A stretch of DNA of 64,000 nt from Amorphoplanes friuliensis DSM 7358 (GCF_000494755.1 NC_022657.1:3448001-3512000); one strand, 5' to 3'; counted from the first letter of the stretch, positions 26,508-34,214 are shown. The notes: a model not told the origin generated them from the sequence alone. Numbers and translations: made by a program.

Positions 26508-27743
26508 TCACACCGTAGGTTGCGCCTCTGATCGGGCGTCAACAGCCGTCGGCAGAGGCTCAGACCCCGGGCGACGGAGCAACAACGGGGTGGCCAGGAG
26601 AAGAACGCCGGCGGCGCCGATGGCGAAGCGGGGACTGGTGACCGCGGCCAGCAAGCCCCACACGGCGGTCAACGCAGCGATCGTGATCGAGCTGCTGATG
26701 CTCCAGGAGACCAGAACCCGCCCGACACGCCCGGGCGGCACACGATTGAGCCGGGTCGTGGCGTAGAGCGGGTTGAAGATACCAATGCAGGTGATCAGAG
26801 CGAACTCGACAGTGATGACCAGCAAAACCCCCTGCAGGCCCGGCGTGACGAAGATCAGGCCGAGCGGCCACACCGCCCGCAGCACCCCCGTGGTCAGCAG
26901 GACCCGGCGGTGACCGTAGCGGGAGGTGAGGCGGGGAGCGAGCTGGGCGCCCAGGAGGCCGCCGAGGCAGGGGAGTCCGAAGGCGAGGCCGTACTGCCAG
27001 GGCGCCCAGTGGAGCTCGCCCAGGAGCAGGACGGCCAGGAGTGGTTCGGTCGCCAGGATGAGGGCGTTCACAGCAACGGTGTTGAGGAACAGGGGGCGGA
27101 GTTCGCGGTCGGCGAGGATGAAACGCCAGCCCTGCGCCAGGTCGGCCGCGCGGAGGCGGGTGGGGCTGGGCGGTGGGGCGGCTTCGGGTTTGCGGATCAT
27201 GCCGATTGCGGCGGCGGAGAGCAGGAAGCCGGATGCGTTGGCGAGCAGGGTGGCGACGGGGCCGAGGAGGCCGATGGCCGCGCCGCCCAGTGGTGGGCCG
27301 ATCGCGGTGGCGGTCCACATTGTTGATTCGATGCGGCCGTTGGCCGGCAGCAGCTGGTCGGGGCGGACGAGCGACTTCAGGTACGCGCCGCTCGCGGACG
27401 TGAAGCCGATGTTCGCGGCCGCGGCGATGACCGAGACGGCCAGGAGCTGGGCATAGGTCAGAAGCCCGAGCGCGTACGTGATCGGGATGCTCAGCAGGGC
27501 AGCGGCGCGCAGAACGTCGGTGGCGACCATGATCGGCTTCTTGCGCCGGCCTTCGACCCACGGGCCGAGGGGGAGGGCGAGCACGGCACCCGCGGCCAGT
27601 CCGGCTGCGGCCAGGGCGGAGACGGCGGCCGGGCCGGTGCCGAGGACCTGGATGGCGATCAGAGGGAACGCCCCGAACCCGAGCCACGTGCCCAGCGTGC
27701 TCGCCGCGAAAGCCGTCCACAACCAGCCGAACGAGCGTCCCAT
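26508..27743 (-). CDS. MFS transporter, enterobactin-exporter-like group
   Basis: A 411-residue protein with twelve hydrophobic helices and the major facilitator layout, two halves around a central charged loop (RKPEAAPPPSPTRLRAADLAQGWRF-type region, residues about 190-215). PLGPWVEGRRKKPIMVATD is a motif-A-like loop after helix 2. It resembles the exporter group that includes EntS-like proteins and macrolide exporters. GGGGG precedes the ATG. It is divergent from a LysR gene with 117 bases between them, which probably controls it. Substrate unknown. Confidence 0.82.
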   Translation of the reverse strand: MGRSFGWLWTAFAASTLGTWLGFGAFPLIAIQVLGTGPAAVSALAAAGLAAGAVLALPLGPWVEGRRKKPIMVATDVLRAAALLSIPITYALGLLTYAQLLAVSVIAAAANIGFTSASGAYLKSLVRPDQLLPANGRIESTMWTATAIGPPLGGAAIGLLGPVATLLANASGFLLSAAAIGMIRKPEAAPPPSPTRLRAADLAQGWRFILADRELRPLFLNTVAVNALILATEPLLAVLLLGELHWAPWQYGLAFGLPCLGGLLGAQLAPRLTSRYGHRRVLLTTGVLRAVWPLGLIFVTPGLQGVLLVITVEFALITCIGIFNPLYATTRLNRVPPGRVGRVLVSWSISSSITIAALTAVWGLLAAVTSPRFAIGAAGVLLLATPLLLRRPGSEPLPTAVDARSEAQPTV

Positions 27744-27834
27744 GTTGCCCCCTGACGTTACAACCGATCGTTGACCCCGAGCATTCGATCAGGAGCACTT
27801 ACCGGCAGTCCAACAACAAGGGAGGCAGCGAGCC

Positions 27835-27849
27835 ACAACCATGGGTTGT
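27835..27849. promoter_or_regulatory. Candidate LysR-type operator ACAACC-ATG-GGTTGT
   Basis: Perfect 6-base arms with a 3-base spacer end at the first base of the predicted LysR -10 (TACCGT, 27849-27854). A related half-site, ACAACC, occurs at 27760-27765 close to the MFS start, so both ends of the divergent region carry the same element. Confidence 0.45.
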
Positions 27850-27860
27850 ACCGTTACGGC

Positions 27861-28802
27861 GTGGAGATCGAGGCTGTGCGTACGTTTGTCGCCGTCGCCG
27901 ATGCGGGGCAGTTCCAGGAGGCCGCCGTCGAGCTGGGGGTCACGCAGCAGGCGGTCTCCAAGCGGGTGGCGAACCTCGAGCGCAGCCTCGGTGTCACGCT
28001 CTTCGCGCGGACGGCTCGGGGGGCGCAGGTCACGCTCGACGGGCAGGCTTTCCTGCCGCACGCCCGCGAGTTGCTCCGGGCGGCCGAGCGGGCGGCGGCC
28101 TCGGTCCGGCCGGGGGAGCGGGCGTTGCGTGTCGACGTCATCAACCGGCGCATCGCCCCGGCCGTCGCGTTGCAGAACTTCTATCAGGCGCACCCGGGGA
28201 TCGAGCTCGACGTCGTGACGCTCTCGGATGCGAATTTCGAGATCGCGATCGAGGCCGTCCGCACGGGGGAGATCGACGCGACCTTCCGGGCACTTCCCGT
28301 ACGGGTGAAGGATCTGCCCGGTGACATTCGTGTCGAACGGGTGCTGGACGACCCGTTGCAGCTGCTCGCCGGCCCGTTGCATCCCCTGGCCGGCGCGCGT
28401 TCGCTCACACCCGCGGACCTGTCCGGGCATCGCATCTGGATCCCGGGCATCCGGCCGGGCACCGAGTGGGCCGCCTTCTACGAGGAGCTGGCCGAGACGT
28501 TCGACCTGCGGATCGACGCCATCGGGCCGAACTTCGGCACGGAAGCGCTGCAGGACGCGATCGCCGGGTCCGACGGCCTGACGACGCTCGTGGGGTCACG
28601 GGACAGATATCTCTGGCCGGCCAGTCAGGATCTGCGCCGCATCCCGTTGCGGGACCCGGCACCGGTCTATCCGCACTCCTTCGTGCGCCGGGCGGGCAAC
28701 CCGCACCCGACGCTCACAGCCCTGCGCCGGCATCTGGCGGCGACGCGGCCGGCGGGCCCGGCCGGCGCCTGGATGCCGAGCTGGGCCCGCCGCCGCGGGT
28801 GA
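27861..28802 (+). CDS. LysR-family transcriptional regulator
   Basis: A 313-residue regulator. The N-terminal winged helix reads VEIEAVRTFVAVADAGQFQEAA followed by GVTQQAVSKRVANLERSLGVTLF, typical of LysR proteins, and the effector domain follows from about residue 90. The GTG at 27861 lies six bases after TACCGT, a leaderless arrangement, and gives the family N-terminus; longer starts do not. It probably controls the divergent MFS gene. Its 3' end lies in a 42-base tandem duplication. Confidence 0.87.
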   Translation: MEIEAVRTFVAVADAGQFQEAAVELGVTQQAVSKRVANLERSLGVTLFARTARGAQVTLDGQAFLPHARELLRAAERAAASVRPGERALRVDVINRRIAPAVALQNFYQAHPGIELDVVTLSDANFEIAIEAVRTGEIDATFRALPVRVKDLPGDIRVERVLDDPLQLLAGPLHPLAGARSLTPADLSGHRIWIPGIRPGTEWAAFYEELAETFDLRIDAIGPNFGTEALQDAIAGSDGLTTLVGSRDRYLWPASQDLRRIPLRDPAPVYPHSFVRRAGNPHPTLTALRRHLAATRPAGPAGAWMPSWARRRG

Positions 28803-28854
28803 GGCCCCGCCTGGATGCTGAGCTGGGCCCGCCGCCGCGGGTGAGGCTCCGCCT
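28766..28854. repeat. Tandem duplication of 42 bp spanning the LysR stop codon
   Basis: Units 28766-28807 and 28808-28849 are near-identical (differences are single C/T changes), followed by the first five bases of a third copy. The unit contains the LysR stop codon and, being 14 codons long, repeats the same reading frame after it. It ends at the stop of the small lipoprotein gene on the other strand. Confidence 0.85.
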
Positions 28855-29036
28855 CAGTCGTCGTCCCCGCCGTCATCGTCGTCGTCATCGTCCCCGTCGC
28901 TGCCCGGGCAGCCCGTCAGCATCAGCAAGCCCGTCACCGCGCCGGCCGCCAGCAGCGTCCGGCTGAAGAAGGCCCGCCGCCCGATCGCGGCCCCGGTGCC
29001 CTGGTCGTCCCGCAAGTCACTCCTGGTGTCGTCCAT
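28854..29036 (-). CDS. Small lipoprotein with an Asp-rich tail
   Basis: A 60-residue protein. IGRRAFFSRTLLAAGAVTGLLMLTGC is the general pattern of a signal with twin Arg and a lipobox (LTGC), after which only about 17 residues remain, almost all Asp and Gly. The ATG at 29036 has GAGG upstream. The mature lipoprotein would be an acidic, membrane-anchored tail that could bind cations, though that is speculation. It is divergent from the ArsR gene. Confidence 0.6.
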   Translation of the reverse strand: MDDTRSDLRDDQGTGAAIGRRAFFSRTLLAAGAVTGLLMLTGCPGSDGDDDDDDDGGDDD

Positions 29037-29078
29037 CCCAGCATCCTCGCAGCGTTCCGGCCCCACGGGAAGCGGCCC

Positions 29079-29147
29079 TTTCAACCAGGCGGTTGACACC
29101 GTACGCGAAAGCGGTCTACGGTCCTCTTTAAACCAGGGAGTTGAAAG
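29079..29147. promoter_or_regulatory. arsR promoter with two direct copies of an operator
   Basis: TTTCAACCAGGCGGTTGACA (29079-29098) and TTTAAACCAGGGAGTTGAAA (29128-29147) share the pattern TTTMAACCAGG-NN-GTTGAMA; the first has perfect arms TCAACC/GGTTGA. A -35 TTGACA (29093-29098) overlaps the first copy, with TACGGT (29117-29122) as -10, 18 bases away. The second copy covers the expected start of transcription and ends at the gene start. The copies are 49 bases apart. Autoregulation by the ArsR protein is likely. Confidence 0.65.
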
Positions 29148-29491
29148 TGACCACGGACGTGCTGCCCCGCGTGTTTGCAGCCCTCGCAGACCCGACCCGC
29201 CTCGACATGGTGGCCCGGCTGTCCGAGGGTGACGCCACGGCGAGTCAGCTGGCCGAGCCCTACCGGATGACGTTGCAGGCTGTCTACAAACACCTGCGTG
29301 TGCTGGAGGAGGCCGGGCTCGTCAGCCGTCCGCCCGGGCCACAGCCCCGGCCGGTGCGCCTGGAGGTGGAGGTGTTCGACCTGATGAACGCCTGGATCGA
29401 GCGTTACCGGGTCCGCGCCGAGCAGCGCTACCGCCGGCTGGACGCCGTGCTGGCGGAGATGGAGGAGAGCGGCGATGCCCAGGATGAGTGA
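29147..29491 (+). CDS. ArsR-family (SdpR-like) repressor
   Basis: A 114-residue winged-helix protein: LPRVFAALADPTRLDMVARL, DATASQLAEPYRMTLQAVYKHLRVLEEAGLV. It lacks the metal-binding Cys motif of classic ArsR sensors and belongs to the group that usually sits beside AHSA1/SRPBCC genes, as here. The GTG at 29147 is preferred, with AGGGAG upstream; a TTG two codons earlier is the alternative. Its 3' end overlaps the SRPBCC start by 17 bases. Confidence 0.85.
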   Translation: MTTDVLPRVFAALADPTRLDMVARLSEGDATASQLAEPYRMTLQAVYKHLRVLEEAGLVSRPPGPQPRPVRLEVEVFDLMNAWIERYRVRAEQRYRRLDAVLAEMEESGDAQDE

Positions 29492-29956
29492 GACGCTCGT
29501 CGAGGCGGATCCGGCCCTGCCGGTCGTCCGGACGACCCGTGCTTCGCGGCGACACCGGCCCAGCTCTTCCGCGCCCACACCGATCCGGTCGTGTTCGCGC
29601 GGTGGATCGGTCCGGACGGCATGACCACCCGGATCGACCACTGGGACGCGTCCACCGGCGGCAGCTGGCGGTACGTCTCGGAACGCGACGGCACCGAGTA
29701 CGCGTTCCGGGGCTGCTTCCACGACGTCAGGCCGGACCGGATCGTGCAGACGTTCACCTTCGAGGGCGAGCCCGACGGGGTCGCACTGACGACGTTGTGG
29801 ATCGACGACCTGGGTGACGGCCGCGCGCGGCTGCGGACCCAGTCGCTCCTGGACAGTTTTGAGGGCCGCGACGGCTGGTTGCGCAGCGGCATGAGGACCG
29901 GCCTCGATCAGGGGTACACGAAGCTCGAGAGGATGACCACCGATGACCTTGTCTGA
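29475..29956 (+). pseudogene. SRPBCC/AHSA1-like gene with an apparent frameshift
   Basis: The gene starts at ATG 29475 (GGAGGAGAG upstream) as MPRMSETLVEADPALPVVRTT, then the family sequence continues in another frame as FAATPAQLFRAHTDPVVFARW through to a stop at 29954-29956. The break lies between about 29510 and 29540 and corresponds to one missing base; the first frame stops at 29622-29624. No slippery heptamer is visible. So it is either a recent pseudogene or a sequencing error. The intact protein would be a START-fold ligand-binding protein of about 160 residues coupled to ArsR. Confidence 0.75.
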
Positions 29957-30512
29957 CCGCCCGGACGACCGGCACCGCCGGATCGCCGGGGACTTCACGG
30001 ACCGCGTCGAAGGCACCGGGTCCTGGGACGTGCCGTCCCCGGTCGCCGGCTGGACCGCCCGCGACGTGGTGCGGCACCTGACCGACTGGTTCCCGGGGTT
30101 TCTCGCCGCCGGCTCCGGCATCGAGCTGCCCCGCGGGCCGTCGGTCGACGAGGACCCGGTCGCCGCGTGGCGGGTGCACAGTGACGGTGTGCAGGCGGTG
30201 CTGGACGATCCGGGGTCGGCGCAGCGGGAGCTCACCAACCCGCACCTCGGCAGCGTGCCGGTGCCGGCCGCGATCGACCGGTTCTACACCGCCGACGTGT
30301 TCATGCACACCTGGGACCTGTCCCGCGCCACCGGCCAGGACGACAGCCTGGACGCCGCCTTCTGCGCCCAGCTGCTGGCCGGGATGGAGTCGATGGAGGA
30401 CGTCATCCGCTCCTCGGGCCAGTACGGCGCCCGCGTCGAGGTGCCCGCGGACGCCGACGTCCAGACCCGCCTCCTGGGCTTCATCGGCCGAGACCCCTAC
30501 TGGAAGGCTTAG
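29943..30512 (+). CDS. Maleylpyruvate isomerase/DinB-like family protein (TIGR03086 type)
   Basis: A 189-residue four-helix-bundle protein. DVPSPVAGWTARDVVRHLTDW and the distal VFMHTWDLSRATGQD are hallmark stretches of the actinobacterial TIGR03086 family, with metal-binding His residues in VRHL and MHTWDL. Such proteins are often mycothiol-dependent, which fits an actinomycete. It overlaps the SRPBCC gene end by 14 bases, so it shares the arsR transcript. Substrate unknown. Confidence 0.8.
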   Translation: MTLSDRPDDRHRRIAGDFTDRVEGTGSWDVPSPVAGWTARDVVRHLTDWFPGFLAAGSGIELPRGPSVDEDPVAAWRVHSDGVQAVLDDPGSAQRELTNPHLGSVPVPAAIDRFYTADVFMHTWDLSRATGQDDSLDAAFCAQLLAGMESMEDVIRSSGQYGARVEVPADADVQTRLLGFIGRDPYWKA

Positions 30513-30991
30513 CTGCAGTGCTTGGCCATCGGGGCGAGCCACTCCTTGAGGGTGGGGCCCATGACCTTCTGCGCGTCCTCGGCGGTCTTGATCGTACGGA
30601 GGAACTTGGCGTCCCCGGCCCGGGCGCGCAGCTGGTCGGCGGTCTTCTCGCCGTCCGTGCGCACCGCGGTGTCGTTGCTGTCGTGGGTGGCCAGTTCCAG
30701 GGCGGTGGCGAAGTTGGTCAGTGACTGCTTGACCTTCCGCTCCTGCTCCTTGTCGGCGCCCGCGCTCGTGCGGGCGGCGACCATCTCGTTCAGTGACTGG
30801 GCGAGCGGCGCCAGGTTTCTGCTGTAGACCTGGCTGAGCGACTCGCACGCGGCGCGGGTCGAGAGGTCCGCGGCCGTGACCACGGCGGGGGCCTCCGACA
30901 CGCTGGCGCTGGGGGTGCTGGCGGCGGTGCCGCAGGCGGCTGCGGGGAACAGCACGCCACTGATCAGTAGTGCCTGGACGGCCCGGCGCAT
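30509..30991 (-). CDS. Small secreted lipoprotein under a CebR/CelR-type box
   Basis: A 160-residue protein with a basic N-terminus, hydrophobic core and lipobox (LFPAAACG), so probably anchored outside the membrane. The mature part is helical and charged with one Cys pair (ACESLS and the C-terminal KHCS), and no known domain. The ATG at 30991 follows AGGAGG. A perfect TGGGAGCGCTCCCA palindrome lies 40 bases upstream. It converges on the TIGR03086 gene with overlapping stops. Confidence 0.72.
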   Translation of the reverse strand: MRRAVQALLISGVLFPAAACGTAASTPSASVSEAPAVVTAADLSTRAACESLSQVYSRNLAPLAQSLNEMVAARTSAGADKEQERKVKQSLTNFATALELATHDSNDTAVRTDGEKTADQLRARAGDAKFLRTIKTAEDAQKVMGPTLKEWLAPMAKHCS

Positions 30992-31030
30992 CGGAACCTC
31001 CTGCGGTTCGGGGTGGGGGACGGCGGGTGC

Positions 31031-31044
31031 TGGGAGCGCTCCCA
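31031..31044. promoter_or_regulatory. Perfect CebR/CelR-type operator TGGGAGCGCTCCCA
   Basis: This 14-base palindrome is identical to the published binding site of the cellobiose-responsive LacI-family repressors CebR (Streptomyces) and CelR (Thermobifida). It lies between a possible leftward -10 (TATGGT, complement of 31058-31063) and the start of the lipoprotein gene at 30991, where binding would block transcription. Confidence 0.7.
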
Positions 31045-31115
31045 TAGCCGTCCTGGACCATACTTCCTGCGGGTGCGGTCCGTCCAGAGACGTTCTTCTA
31101 TCGATAAGCCGCCGC

Positions 31116-32147
31116 TCACACCATCGGCGGTGTGAGCAGGTCCTGCACCTGCCGACGGGCCTCCCGCAGCGGCGCGACGTCGTCGCGGGCGGCCGCCGCC
31201 AGGATCTCCCCGAGGCGTCGGCCGATGTCGCCGACCCGGCGCGCGGCCTCGTCCGGCGACACGAGATCCCGCTCCCGCGCGATGGCCGAGACGATCCCGC
31301 CCGCGCTGACCACAGTGTCCGGAGCCCAGCAGATGCCGCGGGCGTGCAGCAGATCCGCCGTCGTGTCGGCGTCGAGCTGATTGTTGGCCGCGCCGACGAT
31401 CGCGCCGCAGCGCAGCGTGCCGATCGTGTCCGGGCACAGGATCCCGCCGACGGCGGACGGGACGAGCACGTCGGCCTCCGCTCCCAGCGCCCGGTCCGGG
31501 TCGATCCAGGTCGCTCCCCACCCGCGAGCCACGGTACGCCGGGAAGCGTCGATGTCCGTGACAGTGAGCCGGGCACCGGCCGCCGCGAGGTGCGAGGCGA
31601 CCAGCGTGCCGACGTGTCCGAGGCCGAGCACGGCAAAGCTGAGCGACTCCAGCGGGCGGCCCGGGAAGCGGTGTGCCCGGACTGCCTCGATCGACGCGAG
31701 CACACCGGCGGCGGTGGGCCCGGAGGAGTCGCCGCTGCCGCCCTCGGACTCGGGGCGGCACAGCACGTGCTCGGTGGTCCGCCGGAGCACGGTCATGTCG
31801 TCGGGGGAGGTGCCGACGTCGGGGCCGGTGAGATACCGCCCGCCGAAGCTCTCCACCAGGTCGCCCACGTCGGCGAGCAGGTCGGCGCGACGCGGTTCCG
31901 GCCCTTCGAGCGCCACGACCGTCTTGCCGCCGCCGTAGGGCAGTCCGGCCAGCGCAGCCTTCTCGGTCATCGCCGACGACAGGCGCAGCGCGTCGTCGAG
32001 GCCGTCGCGCCAGGCCGGGTAGGTCCGGATCCGGCACCCGCCGAGCGCCGGGCCCAGCACGGTCGAGTCCACGCTCACGATGATCATCTGACCGGTGCGG
32101 GTGCCGCGCTGCACGCGTACCGTCTCGGGTCGTGAATTCAGGGTCAT
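31116..32147 (-). CDS. Glu/Leu/Phe/Val-type amino acid dehydrogenase
   Basis: A 343-residue NAD-dependent dehydrogenase. ALGGCRIRTYPAWRDGLDDALRLSSAMTEKAALAGLPYGGGKTVV-like sequence carries the catalytic Lys in the PYGGGK motif; GPDVGTSPDDM and the cofactor loop VLGLGHVGTLVASHL follow, as in leucine/valine dehydrogenases. It would deaminate branched-chain or aromatic amino acids to keto acids. The ATG at 32147 is six bases after CACGAT on its strand, suggesting a leaderless mRNA. It is divergent from an Lrp gene that very likely regulates it. Confidence 0.87.
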   Translation of the reverse strand: MTLNSRPETVRVQRGTRTGQMIIVSVDSTVLGPALGGCRIRTYPAWRDGLDDALRLSSAMTEKAALAGLPYGGGKTVVALEGPEPRRADLLADVGDLVESFGGRYLTGPDVGTSPDDMTVLRRTTEHVLCRPESEGGSGDSSGPTAAGVLASIEAVRAHRFPGRPLESLSFAVLGLGHVGTLVASHLAAAGARLTVTDIDASRRTVARGWGATWIDPDRALGAEADVLVPSAVGGILCPDTIGTLRCGAIVGAANNQLDADTTADLLHARGICWAPDTVVSAGGIVSAIARERDLVSPDEAARRVGDIGRRLGEILAAAARDDVAPLREARRQVQDLLTPPMV

Positions 32148-32187
32148 GCCGTGATCGTGGGTCTCCTGCGCATGATGCGGGAGTCTG

Positions 32188-32204
32188 ACCGAACGATGTT
32201 CGGT
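32188..32204. promoter_or_regulatory. Candidate Lrp operator ACCGAAC-GAT-GTTCGGT
   Basis: A perfect 7-base inverted repeat with a 3-base centre lies in the 78-base region between the amino acid dehydrogenase and the Lrp gene, 22 bases upstream of the Lrp start and 40 from the dehydrogenase start. It fits the size of Lrp/AsnC half-site pairs. Confidence 0.6.
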
Positions 32205-32225
32205 GAGGTGGCAGGATCGGTGGTC

Positions 32226-32696
32226 ATGGACGAACTGGATTCGGCGATCCTGCGGGAACTGCAGGCGGACGCACGGCTGACCAACCGGGAGCTGGCCGCC
32301 CGCCTCGGGCTGGCGCCGTCGAGCTGCCTGGTCCGCACCCGGGCGCTGCGGGAGCAGGGTGTCCTCAAGGGTTTCCACGCCGAGGTCGACCTGGCCAAGA
32401 TCGGGCGCGGGGTGCAGGCGCTGATCGCCTTCACCATCCGGCCGCTCGGCCGCGACGTCATCCGGGGGTTCGAGACCTTCGCGCTGCAGCAGCCCGAGGT
32501 GCTCGCCGTGTTCGTGCTCGGCGGCAGCGACGACTTCCTGGTGCACGTCGCGACACCCACCATCGCCGACATGCACGCGATGCTGGTCGACCGGTTCAGC
32601 AAGCGCAAGGAGGTGATCGGCTTCCGGACGTCGATCGTCTACACCCACAAACGACGGCTGGCCGTCGATCCGGTCAGCGCAGCAGACGGCGCTTGA
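32226..32696 (+). CDS. Lrp/AsnC-family regulator
   Basis: A 156-residue protein with the family layout: MDELDSAILRELQADARLTNRELAARLG helix-turn-helix start, SSCLVRTRALREQGVLKGF recognition part, then the RAM effector domain (VLAVFVLGGSDDFLVHVAT). The ATG at 32226 matches the family N-terminus; upstream in-frame starts would cross the palindrome. It probably senses an amino acid and controls the divergent dehydrogenase gene. Its 3' end overlaps the converging sulfotransferase gene by 23 bases. Confidence 0.86.
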   Translation: MDELDSAILRELQADARLTNRELAARLGLAPSSCLVRTRALREQGVLKGFHAEVDLAKIGRGVQALIAFTIRPLGRDVIRGFETFALQQPEVLAVFVLGGSDDFLVHVATPTIADMHAMLVDRFSKRKEVIGFRTSIVYTHKRRLAVDPVSAADGA

Positions 32697-33729
32697 GCCG
32701 CGACAGCGTCCGGGTGGGCTGCGGGGGCTCGGTGCGGGAGTCGGCGTGCGCGAGCATGCCGATGATGGTCTCGATGGCGGCGTCGAGCACCTGCTTCTCG
32801 TCGAGGTCGTCGGGGGAGAACGTCGCCGCCATCGCGGCCGGGCGCAGCTCGTCGAGGTCACCGGCGATCTCGCACGGGTAGTCCGCGAGCTCCTTGATCT
32901 GCTGCTCGGCCTGCTCCGCGACCCAGTCGGCGCGGTCCAGCCCGACACCGAACCTCAGCTTGTTCGGGGCCTGCTTGAGCACCGCGTCGACCAGGTGCCG
33001 CTGGACGACCCGCTGGTACGGCGTCCGGTGCGGGTACCGGTCGCCCAGCGCCGCGTTGACCCGCCGGAGCACCTCGATCTCGGCGGCGCCCAGCGACGGG
33101 TTCGCGGCCGGAGCGGTCAGCTCGCACAGGCCCTCGGGAATGCCCAGGATGCCGGCAAAACGCAGCCAGAGGGTCTCGTGCGGTGTGCCGGGCGGCGGCA
33201 CGGTCACCAGGTGCCGCTGGGTGGCCGGAACGAGGTCACCCCAGCGCCGCAGCATCCGGTTCGCGGTGTGCAGCTCCCAGAAGGTGTCGAACTTCCCCTG
33301 CTCGACGCTGCGCAGGAAGGACTCGAAGCTGCCGACGTTCCGGGCGCGGATGCCCTGCTGCCACATCGACGGGAAGGTCCGCCACAGGTCGCGTCCGGCC
33401 ACGACGATGTGCACCTCGGCCGGTCGCAGGCTCTCCACCGCGCGGGCGGCCTGTGCGTCGGTGGCTCCGCCCAGCGCCTCGTTGCTGATGACCACGTCGC
33501 CGGACCAGGCGGCGGCCTCCGCCGCGAGCCGGTCCCAGGTCCAGGTGGCGTCGGCGTCCCGCCAGGAGACCTGGCGCAGATCGGTCATCGCCTGGTCCTG
33601 TGCCGACGGGCTCCCGGGCAGCAGAAGGCCGGCGCCTTTCAGGGCCTTGCGGTTGCTCCAGAGGACGTTCTGCACATAGGTGCTGCCCGTTTTCGGCGCA
33701 CCGATGTGCACAAAAACGCGCCTGGCCAT
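32674..33729 (-). CDS. Sulfotransferase-like protein
   Basis: A 351-residue protein starting ARRVFVHIGAPKTGSTYVQNVLW, the 5'-phosphosulfate-binding loop of sulfotransferases (compare PKTGST), and VHIVVAGRDLWRTFPSMWQQG as the likely 3'-phosphate region. The remainder is less conserved. GGAGG lies before the ATG. Similar proteins are common in actinomycetes near surface-glycan genes; the acceptor is unknown. It is the second sulfotransferase in the window and differs clearly from the one at 19689. Confidence 0.75.
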   Translation of the reverse strand: MARRVFVHIGAPKTGSTYVQNVLWSNRKALKGAGLLLPGSPSAQDQAMTDLRQVSWRDADATWTWDRLAAEAAAWSGDVVISNEALGGATDAQAARAVESLRPAEVHIVVAGRDLWRTFPSMWQQGIRARNVGSFESFLRSVEQGKFDTFWELHTANRMLRRWGDLVPATQRHLVTVPPPGTPHETLWLRFAGILGIPEGLCELTAPAANPSLGAAEIEVLRRVNAALGDRYPHRTPYQRVVQRHLVDAVLKQAPNKLRFGVGLDRADWVAEQAEQQIKELADYPCEIAGDLDELRPAAMAATFSPDDLDEKQVLDAAIETIIGMLAHADSRTEPPQPTRTLSRLKRRLLR

Positions 33730-33974
33730 GGTGCCTCCGTGATTGTGGGGCCCCAGGGTGGCATATCGACGTCCCGGAACGGCGCGAAGATGCGTACCGG
33801 CACCGAGCGTTCATCCATTTGTCGACTGCCCACGGTCGGAGCAGCTCACCGCAGTCGATCGATGACTCTCCGTGGAGAAGCTGGCGGATCGGCTGGGCCG
33901 GGCTCGGATGGACAGCCCATGTCCGGCCCGGCGGGTGACGGGCACCATGGGCGCTGGCGAAACGGGGAGGGCTC

Positions 33975-34157
33975 ATGGACGACGTGCTGCTGGCGTACAG
34001 CACCGGGCGTGCGGACGCTCTCGCGGGAGAGCGCAACGCGGACCACGCGGCGCATCCGGCCACCGGTGCGGACTACCGGATGGGCTTCCTCGACGGGCGC
34101 ATCGAGATCTTCCGGATGCTGGCCGGAGTGCGAGAAATTCTCGACGGGTCCGACTGA
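33975..34157 (+). CDS. Small conserved-looking protein of unknown function
   Basis: A 60-residue acidic protein, MDDVLLAYSTGRADALAGER..., with a second half GFLDGRIEIFRMLAGVREIL. The ATG is preceded by GGGGAGGG. There is no signal peptide, membrane helix or known motif. The good ribosome-binding site and codon bias suggest it is real. It lies in the same direction as the TrpB2 gene, 57 bases upstream of its start. Confidence 0.5.
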   Translation: MDDVLLAYSTGRADALAGERNADHAAHPATGADYRMGFLDGRIEIFRMLAGVREILDGSD

Positions 34158-34214
34158 CCGCACCAACGGGGGAAATGACCGGGGATGACCCCCGCGATGG
34201 CTGATGATCGGGCC

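Noticed and set aside
29475..29624. Programmed frameshift producing the SRPBCC protein
   Set aside because: No slippery heptamer or downstream pseudoknot is apparent at the junction; a single-base deletion or sequencing error explains it better.
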